A stretch of DNA of 6,528 nucleotides, from contig CALACW010000003.1 of the NCBI GenBank assembly GCA_937890355.1, positions 1 to 6,528 of the forward strand. Direction: 5' to 3'. A program made the translations under genes and the position numbers. Positions 1 through 5,471 of the stretch are shown piece by piece. Every line of letters begins with the position of its first letter. The first letter of the stretch is position 1. The notes beneath the pieces are model-generated. The model saw nothing but the letters and a program-made list of their open reading frames with translations. It searched no databases and was not told where the DNA came from. Source of the DNA: CALACW01 sp002431305 (lineage in GTDB: Bacteria; Bacillota; Clostridia; Oscillospirales; Acutalibacteraceae).

Positions 1-129
1 CGCACACACTGCTCTTTGCGAGCAAAGCAGTGTGTTGCTCCGATTTAAAACTGCTGAGCACCCAAAATACAGCGGATTGCGTCTATGGGGACGGTTCTTT
101 TGAGCAGGAATACTGACGTATTTCAAGGG
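1..129. other. Non-coding region downstream of ylmH with a strong hairpin
   Basis: No credible gene is seen. Bases 4-35 form a long hairpin: ACACACTG (4-11) with CAGTGTGT (28-35), a 2-base bulge, then CTTTG (14-18) with CAAAG (23-27) and a CGAG loop. No T-run follows on the plus strand; the minus-strand continuation is outside the window. TGCTC (36-40) can also pair with GAGCA (56-60). GGGGACGGTTCTTTTG at 87-102 resembles a motif I recall from dispersed repeats in clostridial genomes, but I cannot confirm that here. Confidence 0.5.
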
Positions 130-158
130 AAAAACCGTTCTCAGAGATGTGAGCCGGT
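130..158 (-). terminator. Probable intrinsic terminator of ylmH
   Basis: On the minus strand ACCG (158-155) and CTCA (153-150) pair with TGAG (143-140) and CGGT (137-134), with a small internal loop between the helices and a 6-base apical loop. TTTTT (134-130) follows. The present ylmH stop codon (143-141) lies inside the hairpin, whereas the TAA at 172-170, in frame in copy B but shifted here, would sit about 11 bases before it, the normal arrangement. The stem is moderate, so confidence is moderate. Confidence 0.55.
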
Positions 159-986
159 GCGTTTTGGGCTTATGGGGTTCGACTCCCTTTTGCTATACAC
201 CCCGACCTCAATCACAATTCTCCCCTTTTTCGTCCTGCTTTTTTCGCCTGAAAATACAAATTTACCGTACCCTCTTACGGAAACGACATCGTTTTCGCAA
301 AGCTCTTTTGAAACGGAAACAACGGATTTTGAATTTACAAAAACCTTTTCGCTCTCGATTAAATTCTGCGCTTCGTTTCTCGACAGCTTAAAAACGCCCG
401 CTGTTACACAGTCGATTCTCATTGACGATACGATTATATCCGCATTTTCGCAATTATATAATTTTCCCTCGGGGATATTGTCCGTAACCTCGCATTTAAC
501 GCTCGTATGCTTTACTTTATCGAGCTTTTCGCAGATATAGTCCGCCATTTTATCTGTTACGAAAATATACGCTTCGTTATCCTTGACGGCGATATCGCCT
601 ATCTGATCGCGCTCGATTCCGAGGTTCATCAGCGCCCCCAGAAAATCACGGTGCGTAAGTGCGTCGGAAAATTTTGCGTTCAACGGACGGACTTTAAGTA
701 CGTTTATCGGGAAATCCTGCTCCCATCCTATTTCGTTTTCATCCCCGAACCGCGCCATATTGCGTTCGGTCAATTCTGCTCCGCCGTAAAATCTATATTT
801 GCAAAGCTCACGTTTCATGCTCTCGATATCGCTCTGCTGAGCCTGAGTCAGAAACGAAGTAAAGAAATACCGTCCGCTTTTTTCGGCTCTTAATGAAATA
901 TCCTTTATATGTCCTAAAAACGTCTTATCCGTAATTATCACCCTCTGAAAAAGCCCGTCTCCGTAACGGAAGCGGGCTTTAATCAT
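141..986 (-). CDS. ylmH: YlmH-family S4-domain RNA-binding protein
   Basis: This is an RNA-binding protein of the YlmH family, which is cytoplasmic, associates with ribosomes and in Bacillus subtilis is linked to rescue of stalled large subunits and to the division-gene neighbourhood. Numbering from the ATG at 986 (281 residues), the N-terminal domain runs from about 23 to 90 and contains RYFFTSFLTQAQQ and FYGGAELTER. The family hallmark LTHRDFLGALMNLGIERDQIGDI lies at about 110-132. An S4 RNA-binding domain occupies about 188-246, ending in VSVRGYGKF. The typical protein is about 255-265 residues, so this frame is too long at both ends. The first 17 codons overlap an intrinsic terminator, and family alignment favours a start near residue 18 (ATT at 935, giving MTDKTFLGHIKD), which has a good ribosome binding site. 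The last roughly 18 residues, beginning YSKRESN, come from a repeated gene-end sequence and are unlikely to be functional. The gene lies downstream of the CNNM gene, 5 bases after its stop if the ATG is used. The family call is secure; the start is not. Confidence 0.9.
   Translation of the reverse strand: MIKARFRYGDGLFQRVIITDKTFLGHIKDISLRAEKSGRYFFTSFLTQAQQSDIESMKRELCKYRFYGGAELTERNMARFGDENEIGWEQDFPINVLKVRPLNAKFSDALTHRDFLGALMNLGIERDQIGDIAVKDNEAYIFVTDKMADYICEKLDKVKHTSVKCEVTDNIPEGKLYNCENADIIVSSMRIDCVTAGVFKLSRNEAQNLIESEKVFVNSKSVVSVSKELCENDVVSVRGYGKFVFSGEKSRTKKGRIVIEVGVYSKRESNPISPKRTGSHL
169..198 (-). repeat. Gene-end repeat, copy A (3' end of ylmH)
   Basis: On the minus strand this 30-base segment, starting GTATAGCAAAAGGGAGTCG, matches the segment at 6473-6501 at 27 of 30 aligned columns: one G/A change, one C/T change and one extra C here. 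Both copies lie in sense orientation at the end of a gene and in the same reading frame, encoding YSKRESN. The two host proteins are unrelated, so common ancestry of the proteins does not explain the match. The extra C shifts the stop codon found in copy B out of frame. Confidence 0.75.
933..946 (-). promoter_or_regulatory. Candidate ribosome binding site and ATT start of ylmH
   Basis: On the minus strand AGAGGGTGAT (946-937) matches the extended anti-Shine-Dalgarno complement AGGAGGTGAT at 8 of 10 positions. Five bases after GAGGG comes ATT (935-933), in frame with ylmH. Initiating there gives MTDKTFLGHIKD, the position where YlmH proteins normally begin. No ATG, GTG or TTG is suitably placed: the in-frame GTG at 941 overlaps the site, and the ATG at 986 has only a weak GAGGA 12 bases away. 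ATT starts are rare but known, for example in infC. This is an inference from spacing and family length. Confidence 0.5.
948..980 (-). terminator. Intrinsic terminator between the CNNM gene and ylmH
   Basis: Read on the minus strand, AAAGCCCG (980-973) pairs perfectly with CGGGCTTT (957-950). A further 4-bp inner stem (970-967 with 963-960) closes a three-base loop, with a small internal loop between the two helices. The hairpin runs directly into TTTTT (952-948). It begins 12 bases after the CNNM stop codon, the normal position for a Rho-independent terminator. It falls inside the longest ylmH reading frame. On the plus strand only a weak T-rich tract follows, so the minus orientation is favoured. 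Confidence 0.8.
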
Positions 987-991
987 TATTT

Positions 992-2494
992 TTATTTATC
1001 CTCGTGTTCGCCGGATTTGTCCTTATCCTTTTCCCTGTCGCGTTCTCTGTCCTTTTTATCCTTGGAACGCTCCTTTTCCTTCTGTTCATCGTCGTCCTCT
1101 TCGGAAATCGGGGTTATCTCAATTTTAACTTTTGCGATACGGCGTTCCTCTACGGACAGCACGGTAAATTTAATATTTTTATACTCGACTACGTCCATAT
1201 CACCGTCCACCGGCAGATACCCGAGTTCGGAAATCAGGAAGCCCGCGAGTGTATCGTATTCGCCCTCGGGAAGCTCGGCATTGATAAGCTCGCACACCTC
1301 GTCAATATCCATCGTTCCGTCGACCGTAAACGTATTGTCGTTTAATTTCGAAACTTCCTCGTCCTCGTCGTCATATTCGTCCTGAATATTTCCGACTATC
1401 GACTCTATAAGATCCTCCATTGTGATAAGACCGGCGGTTCCGCCGTATTCGTCTACAACTATGGCTATCTGAATGTGCTTTTCGATAAGCTCGGTGAAAA
1501 GCTCACCGCATTTTTTCGACTCCGGGACAAAATATGCCTCGCGCATTATTTCCCGTATCGTCTTTTTATCGGGAATTCCGGATTTCACGTACTGTAAAAG
1601 ATCCTTTACGTATACGATACCGATAATGTTGTCGGGGTCGTCGTCATATACGGGAATACGGGAATACCCCTCGTCAATCGCAACCTTTATAACATCGGCA
1701 ATAGAATCGCTTCCCTCGACCGCGGTCATATCGACTCTGTGGGTCATCAAATCACCCGCGTCTATGTCGTCGAATTCAAATATATTGTTAATCATCTCGG
1801 CCTGGGTGTTTTCTATAACGCCCTTTTCCTCGCCCGCGTCAACCATCATAAGGATTTCCTCCTCCGTGACGGAATCTCCGTCAGCGTTGGGGTCGAGACC
1901 TATAAGTTTTACAACAAGGTTGGTCGAAACCGAGAGTATTTTGACAAACGGCTTTGTGACCTTTGCAACGAAAAGCAGTACGCCGACTACCGCAAACGAA
2001 ACCTTTTCGGGTTTCTGCATAGCGATTTTTTTAGGTACAAGCTCGCCCAAAACAAGTGAAAAATACGACATCAGAATAGTAATAAGTATCATCGATACCG
2101 TGCTTATAACGCCCTCGGGAGCGCTGGGATGCTTCGTCATAATCCATGACGTAAGCTGTTCAGCAAAGCTGGATGAAGCGAACGCACTGGTTAAAAATCC
2201 GGCCAGCGTAACGCCTATCTGAATAGTCGATAAGAAGTTTGACGAGTTTTTCGTTAATTTAAGTACCTGTTTTGCTTTTTTGTTACCCTCGCCTGCAAGC
2301 TTCTCCATTTTCGTGTCGTTAAGAGATATGACCGCTATCTCACTCATCGCGAAAAAGGCGTTGACGAAAATAAGAATCAGCAGAATAACGATTTGAAGAA
2401 CGTTATCCGTCCAGGTTGATTTTACAGCAGCGTCGAGAAACATAGGCTGACGGGTTATAGCCCCTATAATACTTCCGGGGTCTGGGTCTGACAT
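992..2494 (-). CDS. CNNM/CorC-type membrane protein with CBS pair (putative Mg2+ efflux)
   Basis: This is an integral membrane protein of the CNNM/HlyC-CorC family, whose members are implicated in magnesium (or cobalt) export and resistance, for example MpfA. The older label 'hemolysin' is not supported as a function. Numbering from the ATG at 2494 (500 residues), a DUF21/CNNM transmembrane domain covers about 31-205, with hydrophobic segments near 32-54, 90-110, 128-150 and 165-185 and the conserved SEIA (51-54) and GELVPKK (150-156) motifs. A tandem CBS pair at about 250-372 includes EGYSRIPVY and IAIVVDEYGGTAGLITMEDL. A CorC_HlyC domain follows at about 385-463. The end is an unusual tail of about 37 charged residues. 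The reading frame opens at a TTG (2515), but that codon overlaps the AAAGGAG ribosome binding site (2512-2506), so the ATG at 2494, 11 bases downstream of the site, is chosen. A consensus promoter lies upstream and a terminator follows the stop. Confidence 0.92.
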   Translation of the reverse strand: MSDPDPGSIIGAITRQPMFLDAAVKSTWTDNVLQIVILLILIFVNAFFAMSEIAVISLNDTKMEKLAGEGNKKAKQVLKLTKNSSNFLSTIQIGVTLAGFLTSAFASSSFAEQLTSWIMTKHPSAPEGVISTVSMILITILMSYFSLVLGELVPKKIAMQKPEKVSFAVVGVLLFVAKVTKPFVKILSVSTNLVVKLIGLDPNADGDSVTEEEILMMVDAGEEKGVIENTQAEMINNIFEFDDIDAGDLMTHRVDMTAVEGSDSIADVIKVAIDEGYSRIPVYDDDPDNIIGIVYVKDLLQYVKSGIPDKKTIREIMREAYFVPESKKCGELFTELIEKHIQIAIVVDEYGGTAGLITMEDLIESIVGNIQDEYDDEDEEVSKLNDNTFTVDGTMDIDEVCELINAELPEGEYDTLAGFLISELGYLPVDGDMDVVEYKNIKFTVLSVEERRIAKVKIEITPISEEDDDEQKEKERSKDKKDRERDREKDKDKSGEHEDK

Positions 2495-2495
2495 A

Positions 2496-2512
2496 GAGCA
2501 ATTTGCTCCTTT
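2496..2512 (-). promoter_or_regulatory. Ribosome binding site overlapped by a small hairpin (CNNM gene)
   Basis: On the minus strand AAAGGAG (2512-2506) is the ribosome binding site that places the start at 2494 rather than at the TTG at 2515. The last three bases of the site are also part of a perfect 5-bp inverted repeat, GAGCA (2508-2504) with TGCTC (2500-2496), around a 3-base loop. Folding would partly mask the site. The short stem may be incidental. Confidence 0.6.
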
Positions 2513-2524
2513 CAAATATTTATT

Positions 2525-2545
2525 AAAGCCGAAGTCAACGGCTTT
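2525..2545 (-). promoter_or_regulatory. 5'-terminal stem-loop in the CNNM-gene leader
   Basis: AAAGCCG (minus 2545-2539) pairs perfectly with CGGCTTT (2531-2525) around a 7-base loop. With the promoter just upstream, transcription should begin at about 2545-2547, so the helix forms essentially at the 5' end of the mRNA. No long T-run follows, so it is not a good terminator. A role in 5'-end protection is a plausible inference. The leader of about 50 bases is too short for the known M-box magnesium riboswitch. Confidence 0.5.
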
Positions 2546-2552
2546 GGCGTAT

Positions 2553-2581
2553 ATTATACACTATATGATAACAAATGTCAA
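2553..2581 (-). promoter_or_regulatory. Perfect-consensus SigA promoter for the CNNM gene
   Basis: On the minus strand the -35 box TTGACA (2581-2576) and the -10 box TATAAT (2558-2553) both match consensus at all six positions and are separated by exactly 17 bases. Transcription would start near 2546, giving a leader of about 50 bases before the ATG at 2494. I see no obvious operator overlapping it. Confidence 0.88.
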
Positions 2582-2774
2582 ATGTTTCGTCCGATTTAAA
2601 TATTATAATAGAATTATTAACAATCCATAAACAACAAAATCAACATAATACTATGCATTGCGATATAAAATAACACAAGTGTATTTTTGTTAACATCTTG
2701 TTCATTTATCGCGTAAAAGGTCTACATATATATTTGTTAAATTATTATAAAGATATTATGATAGGATAGATACC
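2582..2774. other. AT-rich divergent intergenic region
   Basis: This very AT-rich stretch separates the minus-strand promoter from the plus-strand operon and contains no plausible coding frame or RNA gene. The operon promoter should lie here but is ambiguous. Candidates are a TATAAA -10-like box at 2746-2751 without a good -35, TTAACA (2691-2696) with 17 bases to TAAAAG (2714-2719), and TTGTTA (2734-2739) with 17 bases to TATGAT (2757-2762). The last would give an almost leaderless message. Small palindromes such as ACACAAGTGT (2673-2682) and GTTAAC (2689-2694) could be operators but are within chance expectation for such sequence. Confidence 0.5.
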
Positions 2775-4199
2775 ATGGATAATACCGGACTCAAAATTGC
2801 GGTTGTTGCAGACCTTCATTATTATTCCCCGTCACTCGGCACAACGGGCACAGCGTATGAACTTCGTTCGGCACAGGATCAGAAATGTCTTGCCGAGTCG
2901 GGAGCGATAATCGATTCCGCATTTGAATCTATAAAGAAAAGCGGAGCCGACTGCGTACTTATAGCGGGCGACCTTGAAAAAAACGGAGAAAGAACCTGCC
3001 AAAAGGAAGTATTAAAAAAAATCAGCGATTTAAATAAATATATTCCCGCCTATACCGTCTACGCAACGCACGACTGGTGCTGTGACAACGACGCAAAGCG
3101 TTTTGAGGGAAACAATGTTTTTCATTATGACGACACGCTGACTCCGCCCGAATTAAGGGAGCTTTACGCCCCGTTCGGAAAGGACAGAGCCGAAAGTGAA
3201 TACGTAACCCACCTCGAAGCCTCGTCTTATTCATTGAATATAGGCAAAAATATCCGTCTCATAGCAACAAACGACGACCAGAACGGAAAGGGCGCGTCCG
3301 GCTACACGGACGAACACCTCGACTGGATTCTGTCGGAATGTAAAAAGGCAAAAGAAAACGGCGAATATATTATCTTAATGCAGCATCACATGCTCGTAAA
3401 CAGCATTTCCGAAATTATAAGCAAAAGTCAGCATATCGGCGATAATATCGACGTTGCAGACAAACTTGCAGACGCAGGCGTATCTCTCGTTATCTGCGGA
3501 CATTCCCACATGCAGAGAACGACGCGCTTTGTTTCCGGCAACGGCAATACGCTTTATCAGCTGAATCAGGGCGCGCTGTGCGGTTATCCCGCCCCGATAA
3601 CGTATCTTGAAATTGACGGCGGAAAAATGAAAATTTCCGTCGAGAGTCTTAAAGAATTCGAGTATAACGGCAAAACCGAAACGCTCGATTACATAAAAAA
3701 ACACACGCAGAATGTCGTATTTGCACTTTTGGAATACGCGTCAAGCGACAGGGATAAATTCTTTAAACTTCTAGAAAACAACGGCATTTCGACCGACAGC
3801 ATTAAAAATATTTATCCTATTATAAGCAAATGCGCAAACTACGCGCTCACCGCGACAGTCGGCAAGGCGGGCAGGCTTTTAAACGCTCTGACTTTCGGCA
3901 AGGGAGTCAATATGAAAGCCGTCAAAAAAGTCGAGGACGATTATCTTATAGACTACATTGCAGACCTTTTCCTGTCAGTTTTCGACGGCAGCGAAAAAAC
4001 GTATGCGCCGTCCGACCCGGTTTACGATATCGTGACCGACATCGTTTCACTGCCGAGGCGCACCGTTAACATACTGCCTGTAAAACAGTTAAAGGACGGA
4101 AAAGTCATGTCGGTTTTACTCGAAATCGAAAAAATCGCACACGAGCTTTTGGCCCCGTCTAAACCCGACAATCATCATTTTACATTTACAATGCAGTAA
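2775..4199 (+). CDS. Cytoplasmic calcineurin-like metallophosphoesterase with variant motif III
   Basis: This is a predicted two-metal phosphoesterase of the calcineurin-like superfamily; its substrate cannot be read from the sequence. The 474-residue protein starts directly with the fold and has no signal peptide, so it should act in the cytoplasm. The motifs in order are D13-x-H15 (VADLHY), G65-D66 ... G71-E72 (GDLEKNGE), a variant third block at 97-100 (ATHD instead of GNHD, with Thr98 where the metal-bridging Asn normally sits), H204-H205 (LMQHHM) and G242-H243-S-H245. The phosphoesterase core ends near residue 300. The remaining roughly 175 residues form an uncharacterised, probably largely helical extension. 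A modest ribosome binding site, AGGAT (2763-2767), lies 7 bases before the ATG. The gene is first in a probable operon, with the glycerate kinase 6 bases downstream, which suggests an organic phosphate ester as substrate, but this is only contextual. Confidence 0.88.
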   Translation: MDNTGLKIAVVADLHYYSPSLGTTGTAYELRSAQDQKCLAESGAIIDSAFESIKKSGADCVLIAGDLEKNGERTCQKEVLKKISDLNKYIPAYTVYATHDWCCDNDAKRFEGNNVFHYDDTLTPPELRELYAPFGKDRAESEYVTHLEASSYSLNIGKNIRLIATNDDQNGKGASGYTDEHLDWILSECKKAKENGEYIILMQHHMLVNSISEIISKSQHIGDNIDVADKLADAGVSLVICGHSHMQRTTRFVSGNGNTLYQLNQGALCGYPAPITYLEIDGGKMKISVESLKEFEYNGKTETLDYIKKHTQNVVFALLEYASSDRDKFFKLLENNGISTDSIKNIYPIISKCANYALTATVGKAGRLLNALTFGKGVNMKAVKKVEDDYLIDYIADLFLSVFDGSEKTYAPSDPVYDIVTDIVSLPRRTVNILPVKQLKDGKVMSVLLEIEKIAHELLAPSKPDNHHFTFTMQ

Positions 4200-4205
4200 A
4201 CGGTT

Positions 4206-5450
4206 ATGATTAATGATATGAAAAAAACGGCTGAGGACATATTCCTTTACGCCGTAGATAAAGCGAATCCGTACACATCGGTATTCAGCGACATTTCGTC
4301 AAAACATTTTAACAACCCGACCGTCGCCGCCGCGGGCAAAGCCGCCGTACCTATGGCTATGGGCGCGTTTGACGCTTTAAACGGCAAAGCGGAGAGCGTA
4401 ACGGTTTTAACGAAATACGACCACATACCGGGCAATATTCCCGACTGCTTTGTAACGTTTGAAGCGGGACACCCCGTCCCCGACAAAAACGGTTTAAAAG
4501 CGACCGAGTACATTATCAATAAATGCAGAACGCTCGGCGAAGAGGACGAACTTATATTCCTTTTATCGGGAGGAGCCTCCGCATTGTTCGAATATCCGGA
4601 AATCGAACTCGGGGAGTTAAAAGAGATTACAAACTGCCTTTTAAAAAGTTCCGCCGATATAACGGAGATAAATACGATAAGAAAACGGCTTTCTAAAGTC
4701 AAGGGCGGTAAATTCGCACGTCTGTGCAAGGCAAAAATCTACTGCGTCATTCTCTCGGACGTTATTTCGAACGATATTTCATCCGTCGCCTCGGGTCCGT
4801 GCTGTGCCGATATTACGACATGCATAGAAGCCGAAGCGATTATAAATAAATATAATATTTATTTAAGCGAACAAGCGGAAAAATTCATAAAAACAGAAAC
4901 GCCCAAAGAAATAAACAACGTTACTGTTTCGGTAGTCGGCGACATCTCTATTCTGTGTAAAAGCGCAAAGGAAAAAGCGGAATCTTCAGGTTTTAACACT
5001 CAAATCATTACCGATTCCATGACCGGCGAAGCAAGAGACAGAGCAAAAGAAATCTGTATTTACGCTATAGGCTTACAAAATAAGATAACCGCCCCGACAG
5101 CTTTGATTTACGGCGGAGAAACGACCGTCACGGTAAGAGGCTCGGGCAAGGGCGGAAGAAATCAGGAAATGGCTCTGACCGCCGCTAAGTATCTTGACAA
5201 AACGAAAGGCATAACGTTTCTCTCGGCAGGCTCCGACGGAACAGACGGTCCGACGGATGCAGCGGGCGGAATAGCGGACGGTTCAACCGCCGAAACAATG
5301 AGAAAAAACGGTGTAGACATTGATTTTGCATTAAGCGACAACGCGTCGTACAACGCGCTGAAAAGCTCCGGGGCGCTTCTGATTACCGGCGCGACGGGAA
5401 CCAACGTCAACGACCTTACACTGGTATTAATAGATATTAACAATACATAA
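4206..5450 (+). CDS. Glycerate 2-kinase, MOFRL family
   Basis: This is an ATP-dependent glycerate kinase of the GckA/TtuD (DUF4147 plus MOFRL) family, which phosphorylates D-glycerate to 2-phosphoglycerate and feeds lower glycolysis. Its 414 residues match the family's usual length. Conserved segments in order are AAGKAA (42-47, with the conserved lysine), the HPVPD motif (89-93), LLSGGASALF (119-128), IRKRLSKVKGGK (158-169), LSDV (183-186), GGETTVTVRGSGKGGRNQE (303-321), SAGSDGTDGPTDAAGG (340-355) and TGATGTNVNDL (394-404). All the expected blocks are present, so it should be active. The gene starts 6 bases after the metallophosphoesterase stop and has no clear Shine-Dalgarno sequence. The ATG at 4206 is the conventional choice, with ATG at 4218 an alternative, and translation is probably coupled to the upstream gene. 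Codon choice favours AAA for lysine, as in the gene before it. Confidence 0.95.
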   Translation: MINDMKKTAEDIFLYAVDKANPYTSVFSDISSKHFNNPTVAAAGKAAVPMAMGAFDALNGKAESVTVLTKYDHIPGNIPDCFVTFEAGHPVPDKNGLKATEYIINKCRTLGEEDELIFLLSGGASALFEYPEIELGELKEITNCLLKSSADITEINTIRKRLSKVKGGKFARLCKAKIYCVILSDVISNDISSVASGPCCADITTCIEAEAIINKYNIYLSEQAEKFIKTETPKEINNVTVSVVGDISILCKSAKEKAESSGFNTQIITDSMTGEARDRAKEICIYAIGLQNKITAPTALIYGGETTVTVRGSGKGGRNQEMALTAAKYLDKTKGITFLSAGSDGTDGPTDAAGGIADGSTAETMRKNGVDIDFALSDNASYNALKSSGALLITGATGTNVNDLTLVLIDINNT

Positions 5451-5458
5451 TATATTTT

Positions 5459-5471
5459 GGAGGAAAATGAT
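5459..5471 (+). promoter_or_regulatory. Strong ribosome binding site deciding the start of the dehydrogenase gene
   Basis: GGAGGA (5459-5464) followed by 7 bases precedes the ATG at 5472. The longest frame opens with a TTG at 5457 that overlaps this site and would add MEEND, so that TTG is not a credible start. Confidence 0.85.

Noticed and set aside
168..198. Plus-strand GGTTCGACTCC resembles a tRNA T-arm, suggesting a tRNA 3' end
   Set aside because: No D-arm, anticodon arm or matching acceptor strand is present upstream, and the segment is the antisense of the YlmH C-terminal codons. A tRNA-derived fragment cannot be excluded but there is no tRNA gene.
85..540. Plus-strand frame beginning MGTVLLSRN
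   Set aside because: Most of it is antisense to ylmH with serine/phenylalanine-rich composition typical of shadow frames, and it has no ribosome binding site.
1473..2222. Plus-strand open frame of 249 codons
   Set aside because: It lies entirely antisense to the conserved CNNM/CBS gene, has no ribosome binding site and shows no recognisable domain; it is a shadow of the real gene.
2515..2515. TTG start giving a 507-residue CNNM protein
   Set aside because: The TTG overlaps the Shine-Dalgarno sequence; ATG at 2494 is correctly spaced behind it.
2495..2552. Mg2+ riboswitch (M-box) in the CNNM leader
   Set aside because: The leader from the predicted start site is only about 50 bases and holds simple stems, far shorter than the known M-box structure.
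2582..2774. Hidden small gene or ncRNA in the divergent region
   Set aside because: The sequence is AT-rich with scattered stops, no strong ribosome binding site and no long stable stem or terminator of its own.
5457..5457. TTG start giving a 347-residue dehydrogenase
   Set aside because: The codon overlaps the GGAGGA ribosome binding site; the ATG at 5472 starts the Rossmann fold at the expected distance.
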